A DNA stretch of 64,000 nucleotides from Pseudomonas vancouverensis (GCF_004348895.1 NZ_RRZK01000031.1:1-64000); one strand, 5' to 3'; counted from the first letter of the stretch, positions 18,001 to 25,886 are shown. Numbers and translations are program-made. Notes: generated by a model from the letters alone, not told the origin.

Positions 18001-18464
18001 TCCCGAACAAGACGTTCATCACCGGGCAACTGATCAACTGGTCGCTGACCGACACCATCACCCGGGTGACCCTCAAACTCGGCGTCGACTACGGTTCCGA
18101 CCTCGACCTGGTCAAGGAACTGCTGCTCAAGGCTGCCCGGGAAAACCCGCGGGTGCTGAAAGACCCTGAGCCGCATGTGTACTTCCTCAACTTCGGCGAA
18201 AGCACCCTCGACCACGAACTGCGCATGCATGTGCGCGACCTTGGCGACCGCAACCCGGTCATTGACGAGGTCAACCGCTTCATCAACCGCGAATTCAAGA
18301 AGCAGCACATCAACATCTCGTTCCGGCAGATGGAGGTTTACCTGAAGAACCTGCACGGTCAGGAATACAAGATGGTGCCGATCGAGCCGGAAACGAAAAC
18401 CATCGTACCGCTGGTCGATGGCCAGAAACTGCCGCCCGCGCCGCCTGCCGACAAGCTCGACTAA
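15093..18464 (+). CDS. mscK: Mechanosensitive channel MscK (KefA)
   Basis: A 1123-residue, K+-modulated mechanosensitive channel of the large MscS subfamily, opening under hypo-osmotic stress. It has a signal peptide (cleavage near VQA-AEPP, residue 30), a long periplasmic region of coiled coils rich in Gln/Leu/Ala (about 30-490), about 11 membrane segments from residue 505, and a C-terminal MscS domain containing GLGFGMQEIFANFISGIMI (pore-lining helix region) and RIGDTITIGNLSGTV (beta domain). Length is the same as E. coli MscK (1120). No strong ribosome site is visible before the ATG. It lies 34 bases after nhaP2; a perfect hairpin separates it from selO. Confidence 0.95.
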   Translation: MPNLRCFFATALLGLSLSVGTLGFSQTVQAAEPPSSEAVQASLDKIAERKLPEADQKALQTVLQNTLNQLNNKRDYEQKLSDLKQLLSTAPKQTVENQRELARLKASTVQPVAQRFSKEPIQQLEQILTDRSTEQSDLQKDLADANSLIITAQTRPERAQAEIASSQTRIQQINNILKTGKDSGKTISAEQRDLLNAEQAALNALIPLRRQELAGNTQLQDLGNSRHDLLSEKSDRLDQEIQELQNLINQKRLAQSQETVTQQSIEAQKAGGSSLLATESAANLKLSDYLLKSTDRLNEVTQQNLQTKQQLDSVTQSDSALDEQINVLKGSLLLSKILYKQKQALPRLRVDRNLADQIADIRLYQFEVNQQRELLSSPASYVDNLLSTQPPEQVTPQLRKSLLELATTRADLLERLNRELSAVLNESITLQLNQKQLLATAQSLRATLDEQMFWIPSNKPLDLEWIRGVPERLQRQIDSLPLASSLSELTDGLTQRPLLFLPLALLIGALLWRRRALYARLNKVHQDIGHFKRDSQWHTPQAILINILLAMPVSLGLALCGLALQIDARGQNANMGAALLQMAQAWLVFYTAYRILAPGGVAELHFRWEKAQVEFLRRWVRRLGIVVMALVTVVAVAELQPAALADDVIGMPVVLICYALMTLLLSRLLVSSPTHENAPLFRKLVGILFTMLPVALFVAVCFGYYYTALKLSDRLINTLYLLMFWLVIEATFVRGLSVAARRLAYQRALAKRQAAKEAGDGEAVIEEPTLDIEKVNEQSLRLIRLALLGGFMAALYWVWADLITVFSYLDNITLYEYTSGTGANMSMVPISIGDMLGALIIVGITFALARNLPGLLEVFVLSKLDLAQGSAYATTTLLSYVIAGVGFVSTLSTLGVSWDKLQWLVAALSVGLGFGMQEIFANFISGIMILFERPVRIGDTITIGNLSGTVSKIRIRATTITDFDRKDIIVPNKTFITGQLINWSLTDTITRVTLKLGVDYGSDLDLVKELLLKAARENPRVLKDPEPHVYFLNFGESTLDHELRMHVRDLGDRNPVIDEVNRFINREFKKQHINISFRQMEVYLKNLHGQEYKMVPIEPETKTIVPLVDGQKLPPAPPADKLD

Positions 18465-18475
18465 CCGGTCTTTCC

Positions 18476-18503
18476 CCAGCAGAATGCTCGGACATTCTGC
18501 TGG
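18476..18503 (+). other. Perfect 11-bp hairpin between mscK and selO, overlapping the selO ribosome site
   Basis: CCAGCAGAATG (18476-18486) pairs exactly with CATTCTGCTGG (18493-18503) around a 6-base loop. Its last two Gs begin the selO ribosome site GGAG (18502-18505). There is no T run. It may be an mscK terminator remnant or may mask selO translation. Confidence 0.55.
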
Positions 18504-18512
18504 AGCCGGCCC

Positions 18513-19976
18513 TTGAAAGCCCTCGACGAACTGACCTTCGACAACCGCTTCGACCGCCTGGGCGATGCGTTTTCCGCCCATGTGCTACCCGAGCCCATCG
18601 ACAACCCGCGCCTGGTGGTCGCCAGCCCCGCCGCCATGGAGCTGCTCGACCTCGACCCGGCCGTGGCCGAGACGCAGGAGTTTGCCGAGCTGTTCAGCGG
18701 CCACAAGCTGTGGGCTGACGCGGTGCCCCGGGCGATGGTCTATTCCGGGCATCAGTTCGGCTCCTACAACCCGCAACTGGGCGACGGTCGCGGCCTCTTG
18801 CTGGGCGAGGTGTACAACGAAGCCGGCGAACACTGGGACCTGCACCTCAAGGGCGCCGGCCAGACGCCGTTTTCACGCATGGGTGATGGTCGCGCGGTGT
18901 TGCGCTCGTCGATCCGCGAGTTTCTCGCCTCCGAAGCCCTGCACGCGCTGAACATCCCGACCACCCGCGCACTCTGTGTAATCGGCTCGGACACCCCGGT
19001 GTGGCGGGAAAAACAGGAACGCGCCGCCATGGTGCTGCGCCTGGCGCCGAGCCACGTGCGCTTCGGCCACTTCGAATATTTCTACTACACCAAGCGCCCC
19101 GAGCAACAGAAAACCCTCGGTGAGCACGTGCTGGCGATGCACTTCCCCGAGTGCCTGGAACAGCCGGAGCCCTACCTGGCGATGTTCCGCGAAATCGTCG
19201 AGCGCAACGCCGAACTGATCGCCAAGTGGCAGGCCTACGGCTTCTGCCACGGCGTGATGAACACCGACAACATGTCGATCCTCGGCATCACGTTCGACTT
19301 CGGGCCGTTCGCCTTCCTCGATGACTTCGACGCCAACTTCATCTGCAACCATTCCGATGATCAGGGTCGCTATTCCTTCAGCAATCAGGTGCCCATCGGC
19401 CAATGGAACCTCAGCGCCCTGGCCCAGGCCCTGACCCCGTTCATCAGCGTCGAGGCCCTGCGTGAAACCCTCGGCCTGTACCTGCCGCTGTTCCAGGCTC
19501 ATTACCTCGACCTGATGCGCCGCCGTCTCGGCCTGACCACTGCCGAAGACGACGACCAGAAGCTGATCGAGCAACTGCTGCAGCTGATGCAGAACAGCGG
19601 CGTCGACTACAGCCTGTTCTTCCGTCGCCTGGGTGATCACGCCCCTGAAGCGGCCATCGCCCGGCTGCGTGACGACTTTGTCGACCTCAAGGGTTTCGAT
19701 GCCTGGGGCGAGCACTACATCGAGCGGGTGTCCCGCGAAGGCGAAGTGGATCAGGTACAGCGCCAGCAACGCATGCACGCGGTCAATCCGCTGTACATCC
19801 TGCGCAACTACCTGGCACAGAACGCCATCGATGCTGCGCAGCAGGGCGATTACACGGAAGTGCGTCGGCTTCACGCCGTGTTGAGCAAGCCTTTTGAAGA
19901 ACAACCAGGCATGGAAAGCTACGCGCAGCGGCCGCCGGAGTGGGGCAAGCATCTGGAAATCAGCTGTTCGTCCTGA
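18513..19976 (+). CDS. selO: Protein AMPylase SelO (YdiU family pseudokinase)
   Basis: A 487-residue SelO-family protein. Family members have a kinase fold with inverted ATP and transfer AMP to protein Ser/Thr/Tyr, affecting redox-linked proteins. Seen features: HLKGAGQTPFSRMGDGRAVL (glycine-rich and nucleotide region), HGVMNTDNMSI with the catalytic-loop Asp/Asn, DFGPFAFLDD (DFG metal motif), and a C-terminal CSS whose Cys takes the place of selenocysteine in eukaryotic SelO. The start is TTG at 18513 behind GGAG, since no ATG fits the family N-terminus (KALDELTFDNRF). It is followed after 74 bases by trxC, a sensible redox partner. The ribosome site touches a perfect hairpin. Confidence 0.94.
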   Translation: MKALDELTFDNRFDRLGDAFSAHVLPEPIDNPRLVVASPAAMELLDLDPAVAETQEFAELFSGHKLWADAVPRAMVYSGHQFGSYNPQLGDGRGLLLGEVYNEAGEHWDLHLKGAGQTPFSRMGDGRAVLRSSIREFLASEALHALNIPTTRALCVIGSDTPVWREKQERAAMVLRLAPSHVRFGHFEYFYYTKRPEQQKTLGEHVLAMHFPECLEQPEPYLAMFREIVERNAELIAKWQAYGFCHGVMNTDNMSILGITFDFGPFAFLDDFDANFICNHSDDQGRYSFSNQVPIGQWNLSALAQALTPFISVEALRETLGLYLPLFQAHYLDLMRRRLGLTTAEDDDQKLIEQLLQLMQNSGVDYSLFFRRLGDHAPEAAIARLRDDFVDLKGFDAWGEHYIERVSREGEVDQVQRQQRMHAVNPLYILRNYLAQNAIDAAQQGDYTEVRRLHAVLSKPFEEQPGMESYAQRPPEWGKHLEISCSS

Positions 19977-20000
19977 GCCAGCTGCAGGATTGAAAAAACC

Positions 20001-20031
20001 AGCGGATGCCACCAGATCAGGGGTATCCGCT
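20001..20031 (+). other. Inverted repeat in the selO-trxC gap
   Basis: AGCGGAT (20001-20007) and ATCCGCT (20025-20031) are perfect inverted copies with 2-3 further pairs inside. It lies 20 bases before the trxC start, has no T run, and may be an attenuator or an mRNA end. Weak evidence. Confidence 0.3.
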
Positions 20032-20050
20032 CCTCACTGGACCCTGCGCC

Positions 20051-20485
20051 ATGACCGATCCCCTGCTCATCCCCTGCCCTCACTGCAACGGCCTCAACCG
20101 CATCCCTGCCGATCGTCTCAACGACCAGCCGAAATGCGGGCGCTGCAAGGCCGAGGTGTTGCTGAACAAGCCTTTCGAATTGAAACAAGGCGACTACGCC
20201 AGCCAGATCAAGGGCGATCTGCCGCTACTGGTGGACGTGTGGGCGGACTGGTGCGGGCCGTGCAAGTCGTTTGCACCGGTGTTCGAACAGGCGGCTGGAC
20301 AGCTGGCGGGCAAATGCCGGCTGGCCAAACTGGACAGCGAAGCCAACCAGCAGTTGTCGGCGCAGTTGGGTATTCGTTCGATTCCGAGCCTGATCCTGTT
20401 CCGCAATGGCCGCGAAGTTGCCCGCCAGAGCGGCGCGTTTCCGCTGCCGCAACTGATGGCGTGGTTGCGTAGCCAAGGCATCTGA
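20051..20485 (+). CDS. trxC: Thioredoxin 2 (zinc-binding thioredoxin TrxC)
   Basis: A 144-residue cytoplasmic disulfide reductase. The N-terminal zinc module has CPHC (9-12) and CGRC (about 30-33), which separate TrxC from TrxA. The thioredoxin fold follows, with the active site WCGPC and the cis-Pro loop RSIPSLILF. The ATG at 20051 gives the standard MTDPLLIPCPHC start. It sits downstream of selO on the same strand and is convergent with the ParA-like gene, with a REPIN between the two ends. In E. coli trxC belongs to the OxyR regulon; no OxyR site was identified here. Confidence 0.95.
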   Translation: MTDPLLIPCPHCNGLNRIPADRLNDQPKCGRCKAEVLLNKPFELKQGDYASQIKGDLPLLVDVWADWCGPCKSFAPVFEQAAGQLAGKCRLAKLDSEANQQLSAQLGIRSIPSLILFRNGREVARQSGAFPLPQLMAWLRSQGI

Positions 20486-20501
20486 AACCACCTGGAATCC
20501 C

Positions 20502-20590
20502 TGTGGGAGCGAGCTTGCTCGCGATGACGGCGTGTCAGTCGAAGATGATTTGACTGTCAGACCGCCATCGCGAGCAAGCTCGCTCCCACA
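20502..20590. repeat. REPIN between convergent trxC and parA-like genes
   Basis: TGTGGGAGCGAGCTTGCTCG from 20502 and its exact inverse ending at 20590 form an 89-base inverted pair, same family as 6358-6447. Confidence 0.9.
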
Positions 20591-20599
20591 AAGTTTGGA

Positions 20600-21370
20600 T
20601 CAGGCGTTTTCCAGCAGGCTGTGCAGCTCGACAAACTGCTGGGTCAGCTTGTGCCGGGGATCGAGATGGATCAGCGGCATGTTCGCCTGGTGCGATTCAC
20701 GCATGCGCACGGAGCTGGCCAGATAGACCGGCAGCACCGGTAGACCTTCGGCAATCAATTCATCAAGCATTTGCTGGGGCAGGCTGGCCCGCGCCTGGAA
20801 CTGGTTGACCACGATGCCTTCGACTTGCAGGTCTTCGTTGTGGTCTTCCTTGAGCTCTTCGATTTCCGCCATCAGCCCGTAGAGCGCCTGACGGGAGAAA
20901 CTGTCGCAGTCGAAGGGAATAAGCACGCGATCAGCGGCAATCAGCGCCGAAACCGCATAAAAATTCAATGCCGGTGGCGTGTCGAGGTAAATCCGGTCGT
21001 AATCTTCGCTAAGCTCTTCGAGCAACTTACGCAGCTTGTTGATCTTGTGCTTGGCTTCGAGCTTGGGCTGCAAGTCCGCCAGCTCGGCGGTGGCGGTGAC
21101 GACGTGAAGGTTGTCGAAAGGCGTTTCGTAGATATCGACCTGGTTCTTCTTGGAGAAAGGCCCGGAGGACAGCGTTTGCTTGAAAAAGTCGGCGATGCCC
21201 ATCGGAATGTCGCTCCCGGTGAGGCCTGTCAGGTATTGAGTGGAGTTGGCCTGGGCATCGAGATCCACCAACAAGGTGCGAAAACCCTCGCTGGCACTGA
21301 CCGCCGCCAGATTGCAGGCAATGCTGGATTTGCCCACGCCACCTTTCTGATTGAACACCACGCGCCGCAT
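20600..21370 (-). CDS. Orphan ParA-family ATPase
   Basis: A 256-residue P-loop ATPase with the deviant Walker A motif NQKGGVGKSS (residues 7-16), a Walker A' LLVDLDAQANST, and YLDTPPALNF as Walker B. These identify the ParA/MinD superfamily, which positions chromosomes, plasmids or protein clusters by ATP-dependent DNA or membrane binding. GGAGGTT precedes the ATG at 21370. No parB, parS or partner gene is adjacent: its neighbours are trxC and the aryl-polyene cluster, which starts divergently 275 bp away. It lacks the long N-terminal DNA-binding part of plasmid type Ia ParA. The cargo is unknown. Confidence 0.85.
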   Translation of the reverse strand: MRRVVFNQKGGVGKSSIACNLAAVSASEGFRTLLVDLDAQANSTQYLTGLTGSDIPMGIADFFKQTLSSGPFSKKNQVDIYETPFDNLHVVTATAELADLQPKLEAKHKINKLRKLLEELSEDYDRIYLDTPPALNFYAVSALIAADRVLIPFDCDSFSRQALYGLMAEIEELKEDHNEDLQVEGIVVNQFQARASLPQQMLDELIAEGLPVLPVYLASSVRMRESHQANMPLIHLDPRHKLTQQFVELHSLLENA

Positions 21371-21645
21371 GTCAAAACCTCCGTGTATCAAAGAATGACC
21401 GAGTGTAGTGGTGCAGGGCATGGCTTCGCTACCTCGACGACAAGGGACCGGACAGTCACGCTGTCTATCGCGATAAAAAAGCGGCAATATCCTGCTGCAC
21501 TCATCGCAGCAGCACAGGCCATTGAGCAAAATGTAACCAGTGTTTGCTACACACTCACCGCAACGGGATAATGCCCGCCAGTCAGGGGTGAGTCGTGGTC
21601 TTCAGGTCACTCACCGCGTCAAGAAAGCCCGCAGGGGCGGGATGA
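21371..21645. promoter_or_regulatory. Divergent promoter region, parA-like gene / aryl-polyene cluster
   Basis: This 275-bp gap must hold the promoter of the 18-kb aryl-polyene operon. A less GC-rich patch at about 21470-21560 includes TGCTGC-N7-GCAGCA and a weak TTGAGC element near 21522, with no good -10 at proper spacing. No regulator gene is adjacent, so control is likely by a distant factor. Confidence 0.4.
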
Positions 21646-22371
21646 ATGTCTGTGATCAACTTCAACATCGCCCAGTGGCGCGCGTGGGCCCCGGGGCTCG
21701 AAAGTGTGGACGATTGGCAGGCCTGGAGCCGACAACCGGTCGTGCTGGCAGACAACGATGCCGCCCCGGACGTCTCCTTTCTGCCGGCTATGCAGCGGCG
21801 GCGGCTCAGCCGTCTGGCACGGATGGCGTTCAGCGTTGGCTGGCCTCTTGCCGATGGCCGGCAGGACTTGCCGCTGGTCTTTATTTCCCGGCATGGCGAA
21901 ACCCCGCGCACCGTCGACATTCTCACCGACCTGGCCCACGACCAGCCGTTGTCGCCGACCCAGTTCAGCCTCTCGGTGCATAACGCCATCATTGGCCTGT
22001 GGTCGATCATGCGTGGTGAAACCAGTGAAATGACCGCGCTGGCCGCGGCGGGCGACGGCCTCGAACACGGCATGCTGGAAGCGGCAGCGTTACTCAATGA
22101 AGGCGAGCCCGCGGTGTTGCTGGTGATCACCGAAGAGCGACCGCCTCAAGCCTATTCAAGCTGGATCGACGACGTGCCCTTCGCCTACGCCCTCGGCCTG
22201 CTGATTACGCCCGGAAATGACTGGCAGCTGTCCCTGAACAGCCCCGGCAATATGTTGTCAAAACCCCGTTGGCCCCACGCACTGAGCCTCTTACCTGCGT
22301 TGCTTGGCCAGCAAACCACCTGCCAACATGCCTGGAATGATCGTGTATGGACCTGGCAACGCAACCTGTGA
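21646..22371 (+). CDS. apeC: Aryl-polyene chain-length-factor-like ketosynthase homologue (ApeC type)
   Basis: A 241-residue protein resembling only the N-terminal half of a beta-ketoacyl synthase (Ketoacyl-synt_2 family). Where a ketosynthase has its nucleophilic Cys, this sequence reads ALAAAGDGLEHG (about 131-142), so it cannot form the acyl-enzyme. In characterised aryl-polyene systems such a protein (ApeC) pairs with the ApeO ketosynthase and shapes the active heterodimer. It is the first gene of the cluster. The start ATG at 21646 follows AGGGGCGGG. The downstream acyltransferase frame overlaps its end by 25 bases. Confidence 0.82.
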   Translation: MSVINFNIAQWRAWAPGLESVDDWQAWSRQPVVLADNDAAPDVSFLPAMQRRRLSRLARMAFSVGWPLADGRQDLPLVFISRHGETPRTVDILTDLAHDQPLSPTQFSLSVHNAIIGLWSIMRGETSEMTALAAAGDGLEHGMLEAAALLNEGEPAVLLVITEERPPQAYSSWIDDVPFAYALGLLITPGNDWQLSLNSPGNMLSKPRWPHALSLLPALLGQQTTCQHAWNDRVWTWQRNL

Positions 22372-23156
22372 CCGAGAAAAACCGCGACGCCTATTACTGG
22401 CGGCTGCTGGCCACCGCCGCGAGCTTCACCCTGTTCGGGTTGGGCGGCCTGTGCCTGCGCCTGGTGATTTTCCCGGTGCTCAGTTGCCTGCCCGGTGACG
22501 CGCAGGCCCACCGGACGCGTGCACGACACATGGTCAGCCGCTGTTTCTGGATATTCGTGCAATTCATGGCCCGCACCGGCGTGCTGACCTACGACATCCA
22601 GGGCGCGGAAAAACTCGGCCGTCCCGGACAAATGATCATCGCCAATCACCCCTCGCTGATTGACGTGGTGTTTCTGATCGGCCTGGTGCGCCATGCCAAT
22701 TGCGTGGTCAAGCAAAGCCTGTGGGATAACCCGTTCACTCGCGGCCCACTGCGCAGCACCGAATACATCAGCAACGACGGCAGCATGGACATGCTCGATG
22801 CCGCTGCCGACGCCCTCAAAAGCGGCCAGACCCTGATCATTTTCCCAGAGGGCACCCGTACCCAGCCCGGGCAAACACCCGCCTTTCATCGGGGCGGCGC
22901 GGCAATTGCAGTGCGTGGTGCGAAAATCCTCACCCCGGTGATCATCAAGGTCAGCCCGACCACGCTGACCAAGGCCGAGCCCTGGTATCGCATTCCGAAA
23001 CGACGCGTGCACTTCAGTTTCCGTGTCGGCGCCGATATAGACCCACAGGCCTTCGCCGCGCAGGGGCCTGCTCCCCAAGCGTCGCGCAAGCTCAACGATT
23101 ACCTGCACTCTTATTTCATCAAGGAGCTCGCCGAAGATGAGCGATCTGCACCGTGA
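22347..23156 (+). CDS. PlsC-type 1-acyl-glycerol-3-phosphate acyltransferase-like enzyme of the aryl-polyene cluster
   Basis: A 269-residue membrane-associated acyltransferase with the LPLAT motifs NHPSLID (HX4D catalytic pair) and FPEGTR, preceded by a hydrophobic N-terminal helix (about 20-45). In aryl-polyene clusters this position corresponds to ApeD. It presumably helps attach the polyene carboxylate to a glycerolipid-type anchor, but the acceptor is not known from sequence. It overlaps the gene before by 25 bases and the ACP gene after by 20 bases, so translation is coupled on both sides. Confidence 0.85.
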   Translation: MDLATQPVTEKNRDAYYWRLLATAASFTLFGLGGLCLRLVIFPVLSCLPGDAQAHRTRARHMVSRCFWIFVQFMARTGVLTYDIQGAEKLGRPGQMIIANHPSLIDVVFLIGLVRHANCVVKQSLWDNPFTRGPLRSTEYISNDGSMDMLDAAADALKSGQTLIIFPEGTRTQPGQTPAFHRGGAAIAVRGAKILTPVIIKVSPTTLTKAEPWYRIPKRRVHFSFRVGADIDPQAFAAQGPAPQASRKLNDYLHSYFIKELAEDERSAP

Positions 23157-23397
23157 TATCAAAATGCTTATCATCGACGCCCTCGGTCTCGAAGACATCA
23201 GTGTCGACGACATCGGCGATCAGCAGACGCTGTTCGGCGAAGGCCTCGGCCTGGACTCGGTAGACGCCCTGGAACTGGGCCTGGCGATCCAGAAAAAGTA
23301 CGGCATCAAAATCGACGCCGACGCCAAGGACACGCGCAATCACTTCAGTAATGTGGCGAGCCTAGCGGCCTTCGTCACCGCAAAACAGGCAGCTTGA
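23137..23397 (+). CDS. apeE: Acyl carrier protein (aryl-polyene cluster, first)
   Basis: An 86-residue acyl carrier protein with the phosphopantetheine site GLGLDSVDALEL (Ser at about residue 41). It carries starter and growing polyene chains for the type II synthase. Its start lies inside the end of the acyltransferase gene (20-base overlap), and a second ACP follows after 9 bases. Two ACPs in tandem is the normal arrangement in aryl-polyene clusters (ApeE/ApeF). No phosphopantetheinyl transferase gene is in this cluster, so a housekeeping enzyme must activate it. Confidence 0.9.
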   Translation: MSDLHRDIKMLIIDALGLEDISVDDIGDQQTLFGEGLGLDSVDALELGLAIQKKYGIKIDADAKDTRNHFSNVASLAAFVTAKQAA

Positions 23398-23406
23398 GAC
23401 CGGACC

Positions 23407-23661
23407 ATGCAAACTCGTGACGACATTTTCAACACCTTGCGCGATGCCTTGGTCGAGCTGTTCGAACTGGACCCCGAGCGCGTGAGCCTCGAATCCAACC
23501 TGTACCAGGATCTGGAAATCGACAGCATCGACGCCGTCGACCTGATCGATCACATCAAGCGTCAGACCGGCAAGAAAATCGCCGCCGAAGAGTTCAAATC
23601 GGTGCGTACCGTCAGTGACGTGGTCGAGGCGGTCTATCGTCTTGTACAACCGGCCGCATGA
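23407..23661 (+). CDS. apeF: Acyl carrier protein (aryl-polyene cluster, second)
   Basis: An 84-residue acyl carrier protein with the modification site LEIDSIDAVDLI (Ser at about residue 40). It is more acidic and closer to FabC-like ACPs than the preceding one, so the two may carry different intermediates (starter versus extender). Its stop overlaps the start of the membrane-protein gene by 4 bases (ATGA). Confidence 0.9.
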   Translation: MQTRDDIFNTLRDALVELFELDPERVSLESNLYQDLEIDSIDAVDLIDHIKRQTGKKIAAEEFKSVRTVSDVVEAVYRLVQPAA

Positions 23662-24203
23662 GCCGACTGATCGGCCTTGGCCTGCTGCTGGCGGGCCTGC
23701 TGTACCCCTTTGCGGTGTATTTCGGCATGGAGCATTTCGCCCCGTGGCAATTCGGCCTGCTGCTTGGCGCGCTGTGGCTGGCGCGGGCACTGACCGGCCA
23801 GCGGCGACCGGGCAGCCTGTGGATGGCCACCGTGGCCATTGTGTTTTGCCTGCTGCTGGCGTGGTTCGACAGCCCGGCGCTGCTGCGCTGGTACCCGGTG
23901 CTGATCAGCGCGTTCATGCTGGTGCTGTTCGGGTCGAGCCTGGTCATCGGCGCGCCGATCGTCGAGCGCCTGGCCCGTGTGCGCGAGCCGCAGCTGCCGG
24001 ATGAAGGCATTCGCTATACCCGCCAGGTGACCATCGCCTGGAGCCTGTTTTTTCTTTGCAACGGTTTGTGCGCCGCCGCCCTGACCCTTTGGGCGCCGCT
24101 GAGTTGGTGGACGTTGTACACCGGCCTGATTTCCTACGGATTGATAGGCCTGATGTTTGCCCTTGAATGGCTCATACGACAAAGGGTACGAGGCCGTAGA
24201 TGA
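23658..24203 (+). CDS. Predicted membrane protein of aryl-polyene clusters (COG4648 type)
   Basis: A 181-residue integral membrane protein with about five to six hydrophobic segments and a basic C-terminus (RQRVRGRR). It fits the COG4648 family found in aryl-polyene clusters (ApeG position). No catalytic motif is evident; a role in membrane assembly of the synthase or in lipid handling is guesswork. It overlaps the ACP gene before and the ligase gene after by 4 bases each. Confidence 0.78.
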   Translation: MSRLIGLGLLLAGLLYPFAVYFGMEHFAPWQFGLLLGALWLARALTGQRRPGSLWMATVAIVFCLLLAWFDSPALLRWYPVLISAFMLVLFGSSLVIGAPIVERLARVREPQLPDEGIRYTRQVTIAWSLFFLCNGLCAAALTLWAPLSWWTLYTGLISYGLIGLMFALEWLIRQRVRGRR

Positions 24204-25885
24204 ATTGGATAAAACTTGAGCACCTGCTGCTCAAGGCTCAGCCGGAGCGCGCCGTCACGGTCGCTCCGGCACTGGATCACGCCCAGCTGTGCGAGCGGGC
24301 CTTGTGCCTGGCCGCGCATCTGCAAGCCCGGGGCGTACAACGGGTTGCCGTGCACCTTGAAGACGCCGCTGACCTGGCCATTACCCTGCTCGGCGCGTGG
24401 CGCGCGGGTGTCAGCGTGTTACTGCCCGCTGATTTGCAGCCGCAGACCCGCTTGCGCTGGGCGCAGGACGTCGACCTCTGGCTGACCGATCAGCCCGACG
24501 ACGCCTGTGTTCTCAATGACAGCACGCCCCCGCTTGAAGCCGCCGCACTGGATCTCGACGCTTGCCGCCTGAGCCTGTGCACCTCGGGCTCCAGTGGCGA
24601 ACCCAAGCGCATCGACAAAAACCTGCGGCAACTGGCCAATGAAGTCGAAGGCCTTGAGCAACTCTGGGGCGCAGATCTGGGCCGGGCATGCATCATCGGC
24701 AGCGTCGCCACCCAACACATCTATGGCCTGCTGTTTCGCGTGCTCTGGCCGCTGTGCGCCGGGCGCCCGTTTGTGCGCCGGCAACTGGCCTTCCCGGAAG
24801 ACCTGCAGCGGGCCAGCCGCGAGCACCCGACCTTCGCCTGGGTCGCCAGCCCGGCCTTGCTCAAACGCATGAGCGACAACCTCGACTGGCCGGCCTTGAG
24901 CGCCGTGCGCCGAGTGTTTTCCTCCGGCGGTGCGCTGCCGGTCGAAGCCGCACGCCACCTGCATGAACGTCTCGGGCAATGGCCGACGGAGATTTTCGGC
25001 AGTTCGGAAACCGGTGGCATCGCCTGGCGTCAGGGCAATGAACCTTGGCAGCCGTTTGCCGACGTCAACCTGAGTCTGGGTGACGATGGCGCGCTGTTGA
25101 TCTCATCGCCGTACCTGCCTGCCGGGCATGTCGAACAGACAGCCGACGCGGCGCGCCTTGATGCCGATGGCCGTTTCGAGCTGCTCGGGCGACTCGACCG
25201 GATCGTCAAACTGGAAGAGAAACGCATCTCCCTGCCGATGCTCGAACAGGCGTTGATGGCCCATGACTGGGTCTGTGAGGCGCGCCTGGGTGTGGTTCAG
25301 GAGAATCGCGCCTCATTGGGCGCCTTGCTGGTTTTGACCGACGCCGGCCTGCACGCGTTGCGCAATCAGGGACGGCGAAACCTCACCGAACAATTGCGTC
25401 GGTATCTGAGCGATCACTGCGAAACCCTCGCCCTGCCGCGCCGCTGGCGCCTGCTGCGGCAACTGCCACTGAATGCTCAGGGCAAACTGCCCCAGGCCGA
25501 TGTCGAAGCCCTGCTGCTGGCGCCCCGGCCGAAAACACCGCAGGTGCTGGAGCAAATCGAAACCGACGGCGAATGGAGCCTGCAACTGGCCGTGCCGCCG
25601 GACCTCGCCTACTTCAGTGGCCACTTCCCCAAGGCACCGGTCCTGCCCGGCGTGGTGCAGGTGGATTGGGCACTGGCGCTGGGTCAGCAACTGATGGACC
25701 TGCCGCCGCGATTCGCCGGCATGGAAGTGCTGAAATTCCAGCAACTGGTACGCCCCGGCGATGAAATCCAGCTGCACCTGCGCTTCGATCCGCAGCGCAG
25801 CAAGCTGTATTTCGCCTATCGCAACGAGACCGCGACCTGCTCCAGCGGGCGGATTGTGCTGGAGGCTGGTCATGCTCAGGTTTGA
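24200..25885 (+). CDS. Fused acyl-ACP ligase (AMP-forming) and FabA/FabZ-like dehydratase
   Basis: A 561-residue two-domain protein. Residues 1 to about 445 are an adenylate-forming ligase: CTSGSSGEPKR is the P-loop, FGSSETGGIAWR the A5 motif, and LPLNAQGKLP carries the C-terminal Lys. This part should activate the aryl acid starter and load it on an ACP (ApeH role). Residues from about 455 form a hotdog domain with GHFPKAPVLPGVVQVDW, His475 being the expected dehydratase residue (ApeI role). In the E. coli-type cluster these are separate neighbouring genes. The frame is unbroken through the junction, so the fusion is real unless a sequencing error joins them. Confidence 0.88.
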   Translation: MNWIKLEHLLLKAQPERAVTVAPALDHAQLCERALCLAAHLQARGVQRVAVHLEDAADLAITLLGAWRAGVSVLLPADLQPQTRLRWAQDVDLWLTDQPDDACVLNDSTPPLEAAALDLDACRLSLCTSGSSGEPKRIDKNLRQLANEVEGLEQLWGADLGRACIIGSVATQHIYGLLFRVLWPLCAGRPFVRRQLAFPEDLQRASREHPTFAWVASPALLKRMSDNLDWPALSAVRRVFSSGGALPVEAARHLHERLGQWPTEIFGSSETGGIAWRQGNEPWQPFADVNLSLGDDGALLISSPYLPAGHVEQTADAARLDADGRFELLGRLDRIVKLEEKRISLPMLEQALMAHDWVCEARLGVVQENRASLGALLVLTDAGLHALRNQGRRNLTEQLRRYLSDHCETLALPRRWRLLRQLPLNAQGKLPQADVEALLLAPRPKTPQVLEQIETDGEWSLQLAVPPDLAYFSGHFPKAPVLPGVVQVDWALALGQQLMDLPPRFAGMEVLKFQQLVRPGDEIQLHLRFDPQRSKLYFAYRNETATCSSGRIVLEAGHAQV

Positions 25886-25886
25886 T

